From an uncultured Paracoccaceae bacterium (GTDB lineage: Bacteria; Pseudomonadota; Alphaproteobacteria; Rhodobacterales; Rhodobacteraceae), in assembly GCA_947501355.1 (NCBI GenBank), contig CANMVA010000001.1, positions 124,001-188,000 on the forward strand: DNA of 64,000 nt, read 5' to 3'. The notes under the pieces were generated by a model, which ran no database searches, had not been told where the DNA came from, and was given only the letters and a program-made list of their open reading frames with translations. The translations under genes and the position numbers were made by a program. Below are positions 1 through 8,751 of the stretch, piece by piece (positions within the stretch are counted from its first letter, which is position 1; the number at the start of each line of letters is the position of its first letter).

Positions 1-1403
1 ACGACTTCGACCTCGGCCCCATCCCTGCGGAACTTGAGCACGACCATGTCGAGCGCTGCAACCGAAGAGATATCCCAGATATGCGCGCGGCTGACGTCAA
101 TCGTGACCTTCTCCAGCGCCTCATGGAAATCAAACGCGGCGGTGAAGGCATCGGAAGAGGCAAAGAACACCTGCCCCTCGACCGTGTAGGTTCGATGGCG
201 GCGATCCTCGGACAGCTCTGACGACACGCGGAAAATCTGCGCGATCTTGCCTGCAAAGAAGATGCCCGACAGCAGCACGCCCGTCAGCACTCCGATGGCA
301 AGGTTATGGGTGTAGACAGTGACCGCGACCGTCGCCAGCATCACCACCGAGGAGGAGCGCGGATGCTCCCGCAAGTCCTTGATCGACGACCATGAGAATG
401 TCCCGATGGACACCATGATCATGATCGCGACCAGCGCCGCCATCGGGATCATCGACACGATATCGCCCAGCACCACGATCAGGAACAACAGGAACACCCC
501 CGCTGAGAAGCACGACAAGCGCCCGCGCCCACCGGATTTCACGTTGATCATCGACTGACCAATCATCGCGCAGCCCGCCATGCCGCCAATGAATCCAGTC
601 GCCGTATTCGCCACGCCTTGCCCGATGCACTCGCGGTTCTTGTCCGAGGATGTGTCCGTCAGATCATCCACCAGCGTCGCCGTCATCAGGCTTTCCAACA
701 GACCCACCACAGCAATCGCTGCCGAATAGGGCAGGATGATCTGCAAGGTCTCAAGGTTCAGCGGAATGTCAGGAATCAGGAAGATCGGGAAGGTCGACGG
801 CAGCTCGCCCATGTCGCCCACAGTGCGCAGATCCATCCCCATGAACAGCGCAAGCGAAGTCAGCACCACGATGCAGACCAGCGGGGAGGGGATCGCCGTC
901 GTCACATAGGGAAACAGGTAAATAATTGCTAAACCGCCCGCGACCATCACATAAGTCAGCCACGGCACGCCGATCAACTCCGGCAATTGCGCCATGAAAA
1001 TCAGGATCGCCAGCGCGTTCACAAACCCCGTCATCACCGATTTTGACACGAACCGCATGACGGTGCCCAGCTTCAAAAGCCCCGCGCCGATCTGCAAAAT
1101 CCCCGCCAGAACGGACGCGGCCAGCAGGTATTGCAACCCATGATCCTTCACCAGCGTCACCATCAGCACAGCCGTCGCCGCAGTCGCCGCCGAGATCATG
1201 CCGGGCCGTCCGCCCACAATCGCCGTGATCACCGCGATGGAGAACGACGCATACAGCCCGACCTTCGGGTCCACGCCCGCGATGATCGAAAACGCAATCG
1301 CTTCGGGGATCAGGGCCAAGGCCACGACAAGGCCCGCCAGCAGATCGGGGCGGATATTGCCCAGCCAGTCCTGACGCAGATTGGCGGTATAGGATGCGAA
1401 CAT
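1..1403 (-). CDS. SulP family anion permease (sulfate/bicarbonate type), C-terminus cut by the window edge
   Basis: The ORF track misses this gene because it runs off the left edge, but the minus strand is open from an ATG at 1403 to base 1 (about 467 codons). The N-terminus reads [20 protein letters not shown] and is followed by many hydrophobic segments. The SulP hallmark [20 protein letters not shown] is visible around 585-525. The end (about the last 80 residues) looks like the start of a cytoplasmic STAS domain, with [20 protein letters not shown]. SulP proteins are secondary transporters of sulfate, bicarbonate or C4-dicarboxylates in the inner membrane. The BicA-like signature and the DAB operon nearby make bicarbonate plausible, but sulfate cannot be excluded. 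It is divergent from the BciB-like gene across 146 bp. Confidence 0.9.
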   Translation of the reverse strand, partial: MFASYTANLRQDWLGNIRPDLLAGLVVALALIPEAIAFSIIAGVDPKVGLYASFSIAVITAIVGGRPGMISAATAATAVLMVTLVKDHGLQYLLAASVLAGILQIGAGLLKLGTVMRFVSKSVMTGFVNALAILIFMAQLPELIGVPWLTYVMVAGGLAIIYLFPYVTTAIPSPLVCIVVLTSLALFMGMDLRTVGDMGELPSTFPIFLIPDIPLNLETLQIILPYSAAIAVVGLLESLMTATLVDDLTDTSSDKNRECIGQGVANTATGFIGGMAGCAMIGQSMINVKSGGRGRLSCFSAGVFLLFLIVVLGDIVSMIPMAALVAIMIMVSIGTFSWSSIKDLREHPRSSSVVMLATVAVTVYTHNLAIGVLTGVLLSGIFFAGKIAQIFRVSSELSEDRRHRTYTVEGQVFFASSDAFTAAFDFHEALEKVTIDVSRAHIWDISSVAALDMVVLKFRRDGAEVEV

Positions 1404-1549
1404 GGAAACCTGTCCTTATGGGGGGTTGCGCGCTCCCTAACGGGGGATCGTCGTCATGGCTAGCCCCTTGCCTCAGAAAAGAGCGGTTGCGACATCAGCA
1501 CTGTCAACTCAACTAGACAGTCGCAGCCTCCACCGCGTAAACTCACGCT

Positions 1550-2770
1550 ATGAAAGATGTTGTGCCACCCCAACTCTATGCCCCGACACCGCGCGCTGCT
1601 GCCCCCCGCTCGCTCTGCACGGATTGCGGCTTGTCACGCATGAAAATCGCGGGCGAATGCGGGCAGGCCTGCCAGTTTATCCGCCCCGATTACCCCACGA
1701 TGGAAGACCGCGTTCAGGGCCGCCAGCGCAACCCCGACACGGATGAGCGCTTCTTCGGCCCCTACCGAAAAATGTATCGCGCCGCGCTCAAAGAACCCCT
1801 TAAAGGCGCGCAATGGACAGGCCTCACCACCCGCATCGCCCAGCGCCTGCTTGAAGACGGCGCCGTCGATGCGGTGCTGACCATGGCTCCTGACCGGGAT
1901 GACAAATGGAAACCCATGCCCGTCATTGTCACCGACCCCGCCCAGATGGCGCAGGTTCGCGGCATGCGCATGGGCTACGCACCACTTTTGTCACTCCTGG
2001 AACCGGCAGCCGAGGCAGGCCACAAACGCCTTGCCATTATTGGCATCCCCTGTCAGGTCTACGCGCTCCGCCGGATCGAGGCGCAGCTTGGCCTCGACCG
2101 TCTCTACGTCATCGGCACGCCCTGTTCCGACAACACCACGACCGAGAATTTCCACGACTTCCTCGCGCGCCTCTCAGACGATCCCGACAGCATCACCTAT
2201 CTGGAATTCCGCGCCGATTATCACGTTGAACTCAGGTTCGACGACGGCACCCAAAAGGAAATCTCCTTCCTCAAGCTGCCCCTGTCGGACCTTGCGCCAG
2301 ATTTCTTCCCGCTGACCTGCCGCACCTGCGTGGACTACACCAACAGCCTCGCCGACATAACCGTCGGCTATATGGGCGGCGAAGGCGAGCAATGGCTGAT
2401 CGTGCGCAACGCGCGCGGCCAGGAACTCCTCAACCGCCTCGGCGACGAAGTCCGCCTCTCCACGCCCGGCGACAAAGGCAACCGCGCCAGCGCCGTCAAA
2501 GGTTTCAAAGAGAACACCGCCCGCGCCGCAGGCGGCCTCCCCTTGCGCAAAATGCCGGACTGGGTCCGGCCCATGGTCGCATGGCTGATGCCCAAAATCG
2601 GCCCTCGCGGCCTCGAATTCGCCCGCGCGCGAGTTGAGATGAAAGCCGTCGAATCCGTCCTGCATCTGCGCCGCGAACAGCCCAAAAAGATGAAATGGAT
2701 GATCCCCGCCCATGTCTGGGCGCTTGCAAAACCCTACGACCTCACCCCCGAAAAGGACGAGACCCGCTAG
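1550..2770 (+). CDS. FrhB-family iron-sulfur flavoprotein, BciB-like (possible 8-vinyl reductase)
   Basis: This 406-residue protein belongs to the coenzyme F420 hydrogenase/dehydrogenase beta-subunit family. It starts with a cysteine-rich region (LCTDCGLSR, then ECGQACQF) as expected for Fe-S ligands. It continues with GIPCQVYALRRIEAQ and VIGTPCSDNTTTENF, and a later LTCRTCVDYTNSLADITVGY with two more cysteines. These blocks resemble BciB/Slr1923, the ferredoxin-dependent 3,8-divinyl chlorophyllide 8-vinyl reductase. Relatives without that role (FrhB-like reductases) share the same fold, and no bacteriochlorophyll gene is visible in the window, so the function is inferred. ATG 1550 has no clear Shine-Dalgarno; a GTG at 1561 is out of frame. 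The gene stands alone and converges on the PfkB kinase 66 bp away. Confidence 0.72.
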   Translation: MKDVVPPQLYAPTPRAAAPRSLCTDCGLSRMKIAGECGQACQFIRPDYPTMEDRVQGRQRNPDTDERFFGPYRKMYRAALKEPLKGAQWTGLTTRIAQRLLEDGAVDAVLTMAPDRDDKWKPMPVIVTDPAQMAQVRGMRMGYAPLLSLLEPAAEAGHKRLAIIGIPCQVYALRRIEAQLGLDRLYVIGTPCSDNTTTENFHDFLARLSDDPDSITYLEFRADYHVELRFDDGTQKEISFLKLPLSDLAPDFFPLTCRTCVDYTNSLADITVGYMGGEGEQWLIVRNARGQELLNRLGDEVRLSTPGDKGNRASAVKGFKENTARAAGGLPLRKMPDWVRPMVAWLMPKIGPRGLEFARARVEMKAVESVLHLRREQPKKMKWMIPAHVWALAKPYDLTPEKDETR

Positions 2771-2836
2771 GTTTCATCTTTGTAAAAATATTCCCGCCGG
2801 AGGCACCGCGATTTGGCGAAGCCAAAGCGCAAAACC

Positions 2837-3763
2837 TCACAATTCAGAGAAAAACGGCGGATTGCACCCCGAGCGAGTGCAATTGATCGCCGCCGCCCGC
2901 GACGCCGTGCTCAACACACGCTCCAACGTCTCAGCCGACAGCGCGCCCAGAGCCTCCGCATCCAACATCCCGTCCCGGGCAATCTGCGCCAAAAGCGTCG
3001 CCATGAACGTGTCGCCCGCGCCAACTGTGTCGATCAGAGGCTCGACCGGCGCGGCGGGGATCGCCACGCGGTTCTCGCCCGCAAAGCCGATCGCGCCATC
3101 CGGTCCCAAAGTGACCACGACCAAGGCCGCACCCGTTTTGCCGCGCAACACCTCAATCGCCGCGTCCAGATCCGCTTCCGGATACATCCACAGCAGATCC
3201 TCGTCGCTCAGCTTGAGCACCCGTGCATCGGCCAACAACCGCTCCATCCGCGCCATGTACGCGGCGCGATCCGCGATCAACGATGCCCGCACGTTGGGGT
3301 CTAGCGACGTGCAAATCCCGCGCGCCGCGCAGACGCCGAAAAACAACTGCCACGCATCCGCATCCGCCCCATCCGCGACCGCCAGACCGCCCACATGGAA
3401 TACGTCCAGACCATCTGGCGTGACAGCCTCAAGCATCGCCAAATCGACCTGACGTTCTGCCGTGCCCGACCGGTGAAACGCATATGTCGGGATACCGTCT
3501 TCCAACGAGACAACCGCCAAAGACGTCGGCTTCTCGCTCCGCTCCGCCAGCAACGCGACGCCGTCGGCCTCTAGCCGTCCAGCCAGCAAACCGCCCAAAG
3601 CATCTGTGGAGACCGGCGTCATATACCCCGTCTCAACCCCCTGCCGCGCCAAGGCAATCGCGCAGTTATAGGGCGACCCGCCCGGATTGGCAGTGTAGGA
3701 CGGCAGGCCATCGCCCGCCGTCTGCACGAAGTCGATCAGGTTTTCTCCACCAACGGCAATCAT
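2837..3763 (-). CDS. PfkB-family carbohydrate kinase (fructokinase-like)
   Basis: The product has 308 residues, the usual length for ribokinase/fructokinase-family enzymes, which phosphorylate a sugar hydroxyl with ATP in the cytoplasm. The N-terminal PfkB signature region contains NPGGSPYNCAIALARQG. The C-terminal anion-hole and catalytic motif DTVGAGDTF ends at residue 253, with Asp251 as the expected base. Fructokinases are the nearest match by eye; the exact sugar is not determined. It lies 50 bp downstream of dabA on the same strand, so it could be read through from the DAB operon, although no functional link is evident. No dedicated sugar transporter adjoins it. Confidence 0.85.
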   Translation of the reverse strand: MIAVGGENLIDFVQTAGDGLPSYTANPGGSPYNCAIALARQGVETGYMTPVSTDALGGLLAGRLEADGVALLAERSEKPTSLAVVSLEDGIPTYAFHRSGTAERQVDLAMLEAVTPDGLDVFHVGGLAVADGADADAWQLFFGVCAARGICTSLDPNVRASLIADRAAYMARMERLLADARVLKLSDEDLLWMYPEADLDAAIEVLRGKTGAALVVVTLGPDGAIGFAGENRVAIPAAPVEPLIDTVGAGDTFMATLLAQIARDGMLDAEALGALSAETLERVLSTASRAAAINCTRSGCNPPFFSEL

Positions 3764-3813
3764 CAGCGCATCCTCTACGTTTCCGCAGTGTTAGCGCTCA
3801 CAGCTGCCCAAGA

Positions 3814-6198
3814 TCAAGCGGCCATCGCCTCTGGCACGATGATATCGGACCAGGTCAAATCGCCCTCATAGCGCTGCGCGATCTGACCATCGCCGTTCAT
3901 GACCATCAGCGTCAGCCAACCGTTGTCGAAAAGCTCTTTCACGCCTGCATGCTTGGCCAGAATATCGTTGATCGCTTCAATCGGCGCCTCAATAACCACC
4001 GACAAACGCAGCGGATCATGCATGATCTTCTCGCCATCATGGACCGATTGCATCGGCAAACCACCCCGCAGGCGTCCGCCATTGCCTTCGACCACACCGA
4101 TCCCGCCGACCACGTTGTGGAGCACCTTGTTGCCACCCCCGAACGCCTCAGGCGCGACGGTCGAGCCGTAATATTGCAGGCTGATCCAGCTCGCCACGAC
4201 CACGGGCGCTGTCAGGATTAGCTCAAGCACGCCAAAGCCCTCGTCCTTCTGACAATCATAGCTGTGCAGGAACGACCGCCCACCCAGATCGCGGTTGGCT
4301 GAATGATGCCGGGGCGCTGCGATAAACGCACTGCAACCCGCCAGACCCCATTCCGGACGCAGCTCGGCCCAGTTGCGGCTCCGCTCGATCAGGTCATTGC
4401 CATCGGTCGCACGCGGCAACCGTCCGGCCCGTTCCTGACGCGCAATGCGCGCGGCTGAGGCCAGCCAGCCGCGCAGTTGTGTCAGGTCCGTCTCTGCGGG
4501 CAGATCGCCATCATAAAGCGTCACCGCATCGGTCGTGGTGTCATGCAGACCCGCGACGAACACCGTGTCCTCCGGGATCGTCAGGCCCTCCTCAGCGACA
4601 CCGGCGCGCACGTCAGCATCGTTCAGCAAGATCGCCAGAAGCCGCGCGTTCACTTCGCCGGAATGCCCGCCACAGGCCCCGCAATGCAGCGCGCTTTCAT
4701 GGGGGTTGTTCGTGACATTTGCCCCATGCCCCGCAAGCAAAACGATCTTGCCCAGGTTCTCGGTCATCGACATCGCGTCCAGCACGGCTTTGGCCGTTGC
4801 GATCTTGGTCGGCAGGTCCATCGCTGCGTCAAATGACGGAGCGGGGTCGGCGGATTTGGCGTGGGACGACAGCCCCAAAGTATCGCGCACGAGTTTGCCC
4901 GCATAGATGGGACCTGCCGCCTCCACAAAGGCGAATGAAGACACGGCGGCCAGCTTGAACCGGCCCCAGGCGCGCACGGCGCGGGCGGCCAGACGGGTCG
5001 ACATATCGGTATCCGACGGATCGGTCGTGACCGTGTTCACACCGGGGTTCAGCAGAACCGGAAGCCGGTTTTCAGCGACGTCCGACGCAAAGCTATGGTG
5101 CTGCACGCCTAGGCCAAAGAAGCCCGCGAAACCAATCGTCTCGATCCCCGCATCGACGCTTTCCAGCGCCCGCCGGAACACTTCCGAGCGCACGTCGATA
5201 CAGAACGCCGCCTGCAACGCGGGCCGCTCCGTGCCTTTGCTCAGCGCGTCTTGGGCAAACTTGGCGACCAGATTGCGCTCTGCCGCGCGATCAGCTGCGG
5301 ACTGCAACAAAACGTCGATGATATGTTCCTCAGTGGGTGCAATCGGCGTCTCGTGGGCCGAGACAACCTCGATCCATTTCTCTTCGATCTGATCCTTGTG
5401 CTGCATGTAAAGTGCGGCTTCCCAAAGCATCCGCGCGGTCAAAAGATCGGTTGCGGTGCTGTCTTCGCCCTCTTTCAGTTCGGCTTCAAACAGCTTGAAA
5501 CGTCCGACCTGACCCCATCCGGACAGGTCCGTCATTAGCCGGTGAAAGTAGCTCTCTGCGGCCACGGGCGACAGCCCGATGGTCAGCGCAGCGCTCTCCA
5601 GAGCCGAGGACGCGGTGCGCGATGTCGTCTCGACCGTCATCGCGAAATTGGCAAGGCCAAGGATTTCTGGCGTCAGGTCACGGCGGGCGAAGGCGTGCCA
5701 CGCTTCAAACGCACCGCTGCGCTTGGCGACAGGCCACAGCGCCTGCCCCTCGTCAAAATAACCAGCCGCCCAAACGCCGATCCGGTCTGCCACAATCTCG
5801 GGCCAGTTCGTGCCGGTGACGTCCTGCACCAGCTCGGCAATCGTCGGCAGCGCTTTCGGCTCGGGCTGGGTGCGGGCGGCGGCCTTGCGCAGAGCCGCTG
5901 GCGAGGCAGGCTTGTCGCCGTCAAACGCATCCAGCGCCAGTTGCATGTCAGCATCCGTGATCTCTCCGGCACGAATTTTTGCCAGATAGTCCTGCCGGGG
6001 CAGGGTCACGCGAATGCCTGCGGCACGCTCCAACCGGGCGGCGGTCATCGCAAGGCTCTCGCCTGTTTGACCAAGGAAAGGGTTCACCGCAACGCTGGTC
6101 GCCAAGGGCCAAAGCGGCGGAATCTGGCGGGTTGCTGCATCGGCGGCCTGACCCAAAGGAGCATCGGTGATCATTGTCGTATCCTGTTTCATAAGCAT
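3814..6198 (-). CDS. dabA: DabA, carbonic-anhydrase-like subunit of the DAB inorganic carbon pump
   Basis: This 794-residue protein belongs to the DUF2309/UPF0753 family, now known as DabA. It forms a complex with DabB at the inner membrane, where the pair is thought to drive CO2 hydration to bicarbonate using the cation gradient. The four zinc-site residues can be placed: Cys333 and Asp335 in FCIDVRSEVF, His491 in LLAGHGANV and Cys506 in ALHCGACGGHSGEVN. The 15-residue gap between the last two matches the characterised Halothiobacillus protein. ATG 6198 is supported by AAAGG eight bases upstream. It follows dabB by 15 bp, so the two are surely cotranscribed. The active site appears intact. 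Confidence 0.93.
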   Translation of the reverse strand: MLMKQDTTMITDAPLGQAADAATRQIPPLWPLATSVAVNPFLGQTGESLAMTAARLERAAGIRVTLPRQDYLAKIRAGEITDADMQLALDAFDGDKPASPAALRKAAARTQPEPKALPTIAELVQDVTGTNWPEIVADRIGVWAAGYFDEGQALWPVAKRSGAFEAWHAFARRDLTPEILGLANFAMTVETTSRTASSALESAALTIGLSPVAAESYFHRLMTDLSGWGQVGRFKLFEAELKEGEDSTATDLLTARMLWEAALYMQHKDQIEEKWIEVVSAHETPIAPTEEHIIDVLLQSAADRAAERNLVAKFAQDALSKGTERPALQAAFCIDVRSEVFRRALESVDAGIETIGFAGFFGLGVQHHSFASDVAENRLPVLLNPGVNTVTTDPSDTDMSTRLAARAVRAWGRFKLAAVSSFAFVEAAGPIYAGKLVRDTLGLSSHAKSADPAPSFDAAMDLPTKIATAKAVLDAMSMTENLGKIVLLAGHGANVTNNPHESALHCGACGGHSGEVNARLLAILLNDADVRAGVAEEGLTIPEDTVFVAGLHDTTTDAVTLYDGDLPAETDLTQLRGWLASAARIARQERAGRLPRATDGNDLIERSRNWAELRPEWGLAGCSAFIAAPRHHSANRDLGGRSFLHSYDCQKDEGFGVLELILTAPVVVASWISLQYYGSTVAPEAFGGGNKVLHNVVGGIGVVEGNGGRLRGGLPMQSVHDGEKIMHDPLRLSVVIEAPIEAINDILAKHAGVKELFDNGWLTLMVMNGDGQIAQRYEGDLTWSDIIVPEAMAA

Positions 6199-6213
6199 GG
6201 TCCGGGCCTTTCC

Positions 6214-7773
6214 TTAAGTGGTCTTCCGCAAGCGCCAGCCTGCAACGAGGCGGTCAAAGACCGCATTGGCGTAAAGCCCGTTCGACAGATGCACGCGCAG
6301 CCCGGACGCCGCCGGATGGCTTGCCCAGAGGGGGAACATCGCCTGCGCAATCGCGACCAGACCGAAGCTGATGAGCGCGAGCACGATCAGTGCCCATTCC
6401 AGCGGGCCGGGGGCCGGCGTCGCGGGCAAAGTGCCTTTCGTGATCCACTCCGCCCCGCGCTGCAGCGCGAAGTAGCTAACCGAAGCGATGGTGGCCGCCG
6501 TCGCCGTCCGCAGCGTCAAAGCGCGCGGGGCGGCATCGGCCAGACCCTGCGCCAGCAAATACGCGACACCGAAGATCAGGATCGCACCCAAGGCAATCGC
6601 TTGCGGGGATTTGCCGTCAAAGCCGAAGACCAGACCGATGAGGCCATAGATCGCCAGCGCCGCAATGAATGCGCGCAGCACGGCCTTGCCATTGGGGATC
6701 GCTACAGGGCCGGGCCGCCGGATCGAGGCGACGCCTTGCACCGCACTCCCCGACGCCATGAACGCATGCGCCTTGTAGAGCGAGTGCGCAACGATATGCA
6801 GCAGCGCCAACGGGAACAGCGCCAGGCCACATTGCAAGATCATGAAGCCCATCTGCGCGACCGTCGACCAGGCGAGCGATGTTTTCACCGCCGATTGCGT
6901 CAGCATGACCAGACCGCCGAACAGTGCGGTGAACCCACCCACCATGACAAGAAGCGCCATGATGCCGGGGGCCATCAGCATCACGTCCGCAAAACGGATC
7001 AACAGGAAGCCGCCTGCGTTGATGACGCCTGCATGCAGCAAGGCAGACACGGGCGTGGGTGCCTCCATCACTTCGGTGAGCCAGCCATGGGTCGGGAATT
7101 GCGCCGACTTCAACAGCGCCGCCACCGCGATCAGACCCGCAGCGGTCAGTGTCGCCGCTGTGGCGTCCGCCGTGCGCGCCTCGGTCAGGATTGTCGCGAT
7201 GTCGCCGGTTCCGAAGGTGGCGACCAGCAGGACCGCAGCGACCACGAGGGCCACATCGCCAATCCGAGCCGTGATGTATTTCTTCTTTGCAGCCCGGATT
7301 GCGCCCGAACGTTCAGGGTAGAAAAGCAGCAGCTTGTGCAAGAAGAAGCTCGTCGCAATCCACGCGATGACCAGGCCACCGATATTGCCCGATTGCACCA
7401 GCAACAGCACCGTGCCCAGCGTCATGCAAAGCCATCCAGTGAAGCTGCCCTGCCGGTCTTCGCCGTCCATGTAGGTCGCCGAAAAGCGCACCACGACCCA
7501 CCCCACGAAGGAAACCAGTGTCAGAAGCGTCACGCTTACGATGTCCAGCTTGGCCGCGATGCCAAGGCCCGCAATCCCGATCAGCGGGCTGGTGGACGGC
7601 CCGTGCGTATACAGAACAAAAGCGCTGAGCACCGACAGACCCAAGGCCACAAGCGTTGCCAATTCAGCCACGCGCGGCACGCCTGCGGGGCGCATGCCCG
7701 GCGTCCGAAACGCGAAAAGAGCAGCGGCATACAAGGCCAGCGCAGCAAACAGAGGAAGCAAGGACAGATACAT
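6214..7773 (-). CDS. dabB: DabB, NuoL/MrpA-like membrane subunit of the DAB inorganic carbon pump
   Basis: The 519-residue protein is almost entirely hydrophobic, with about a dozen or more membrane segments. It belongs to the proton-conducting transporter family that includes complex I subunit NuoL and Mrp antiporters. The family core is visible around TLTAAGLIAVAALLKSAQFP, followed by HGWLTEVMEAPTPVSALLHA, which carries the conserved lysine and histidines of the ion path. The order dabB then dabA, the separation of 15 bp and the absence of any nuo or mrp genes nearby make DabB the right assignment rather than a respiratory subunit. The ATG at 7773 has AGGAG nine bases upstream. It is the first gene of the operon and is divergent from a LysR regulator. 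Confidence 0.92.
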   Translation of the reverse strand: MYLSLLPLFAALALYAAALFAFRTPGMRPAGVPRVAELATLVALGLSVLSAFVLYTHGPSTSPLIGIAGLGIAAKLDIVSVTLLTLVSFVGWVVVRFSATYMDGEDRQGSFTGWLCMTLGTVLLLVQSGNIGGLVIAWIATSFFLHKLLLFYPERSGAIRAAKKKYITARIGDVALVVAAVLLVATFGTGDIATILTEARTADATAATLTAAGLIAVAALLKSAQFPTHGWLTEVMEAPTPVSALLHAGVINAGGFLLIRFADVMLMAPGIMALLVMVGGFTALFGGLVMLTQSAVKTSLAWSTVAQMGFMILQCGLALFPLALLHIVAHSLYKAHAFMASGSAVQGVASIRRPGPVAIPNGKAVLRAFIAALAIYGLIGLVFGFDGKSPQAIALGAILIFGVAYLLAQGLADAAPRALTLRTATAATIASVSYFALQRGAEWITKGTLPATPAPGPLEWALIVLALISFGLVAIAQAMFPLWASHPAASGLRVHLSNGLYANAVFDRLVAGWRLRKTT

Positions 7774-7878
7774 CGGGGGTGGCTCCTGAAAGTCATCTTG
7801 ATTGGAGCACTACCTAATTGTCGCACCTTCATAGGTTAAATACATTGTTTTTAAGTTATCGTTCTATATTTTAGATGT
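7774..7878. promoter_or_regulatory. Divergent promoter region between dabB and its LysR regulator
   Basis: The 105-bp gap is much richer in A and T than its surroundings. It contains TTAA-N11-TTAA (7836-7854), an interrupted inverted repeat of the type bound by LysR regulators. A site placed between divergent genes is the classical LysR arrangement. The assignment is inference from position and symmetry. Confidence 0.45.
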
Positions 7879-8751
7879 ATGGATCAGATGAACTACAACC
7901 ACCTGCGCTATTTCTGGGCCGTGGCCCATGACGGCAACCTCACCCGCACGGCGGAGCGGTTAAACCTGTCGCAATCCGCGCTCTCCACCCAGATCAAGAC
8001 GCTCGAAGAACGCCTCGGCCACGCGCTCTTCGAACGCCGTGGCCGCGCGCTGCACCTAACAGAAGCGGGGCGCATCGCGCTGGATCACGCTGACACGATC
8101 TTTGCCACAGGGGCTGAGCTGCTGGGCACGCTCAACCAGACCGGGGCTGCGCGAAAAGCGCTGCGCGTCGGCGCGCTTGCCACACTCTCCCGCAACTTCC
8201 AGATCGGGTTCTTGCGACCTTTGCTGGGGCGCGAGGATGTGGACGTGATCCTGCGCTCCGGCACCGCCTCGGCGCTGATGCGCGGGTTGGAAAGCCTCAA
8301 TCTGGATATTATCCTGCTCAACCAAGCGCCCCCTGCGGACGCGCTCACCAAGTTCGTGGTGAACCGCCTTGATGAGCAACCCGTCAGCCTAGTCGGCGCG
8401 CCCGAACGACTGGAAAACGCGCAAGACCTTCGTGATTTGCTATCCCGCCAGCCCGTTCTTCTGCCCAATCGCGAAAGCAGCATTCGCACCGGTTTTGATG
8501 CCCTCACTGACCGGCTTGGCCTGCAACCGCAGATCGCCGCCGAGGTGGACGATATGGCCATGCTCCGCCTTCTGGCGCGCGAAGATGTGGGGCTGGCGCT
8601 GGTGCCGCCCATCGTTGTGCGCGACGAGCTGGCCAGTGGCGTGCTGTCCGAAAGCCCCTTCGATCTGGGCATTGCCGAGGCATTTTTCGCTGTGCGCCTA
8701 GAACGCCGGTTCCCCAATCCGCTGCTGCAGGACTTGCTAGAGACGCTCTAG
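7879..8751 (+). CDS. LysR-family transcriptional regulator divergent from dabBA
   Basis: This 290-residue regulator starts with a winged helix-turn-helix: YFWAVAHDGNLTRTAERLNL, then SQSALSTQIKTLEERLGHAL. It continues with a periplasmic-binding-like effector domain. The N-terminus resembles NhaR-type LysR proteins. ATG 7879 (MDQMNYNH) is used here; ATG 7888 is an equally reasonable start and gives the more typical MNYNHLRYFW. Its divergent placement across 105 bp suggests that it controls dabBA and itself, perhaps in response to carbon supply, but the effector is unknown. Its TAG stop shares the palindromic CTAG (8748-8751) with the stop of the convergent anbu gene. Confidence 0.92.
   Translation: MDQMNYNHLRYFWAVAHDGNLTRTAERLNLSQSALSTQIKTLEERLGHALFERRGRALHLTEAGRIALDHADTIFATGAELLGTLNQTGAARKALRVGALATLSRNFQIGFLRPLLGREDVDVILRSGTASALMRGLESLNLDIILLNQAPPADALTKFVVNRLDEQPVSLVGAPERLENAQDLRDLLSRQPVLLPNRESSIRTGFDALTDRLGLQPQIAAEVDDMAMLRLLAREDVGLALVPPIVVRDELASGVLSESPFDLGIAEAFFAVRLERRFPNPLLQDLLETL

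Noticed and set aside
6214-7773. Complex I or Mrp antiporter subunit
   Set aside because: No nuo or mrp genes adjoin it, and it is paired with dabA at 15 bp.
5542-7839. Plus-strand ORF of 765 codons antisense to dabA and dabB
   Set aside because: It is rich in Arg, Gln and His and low in hydrophobic blocks, has no recognisable domain and lies opposite two clear genes. It is a shadow frame of GC-rich coding DNA.
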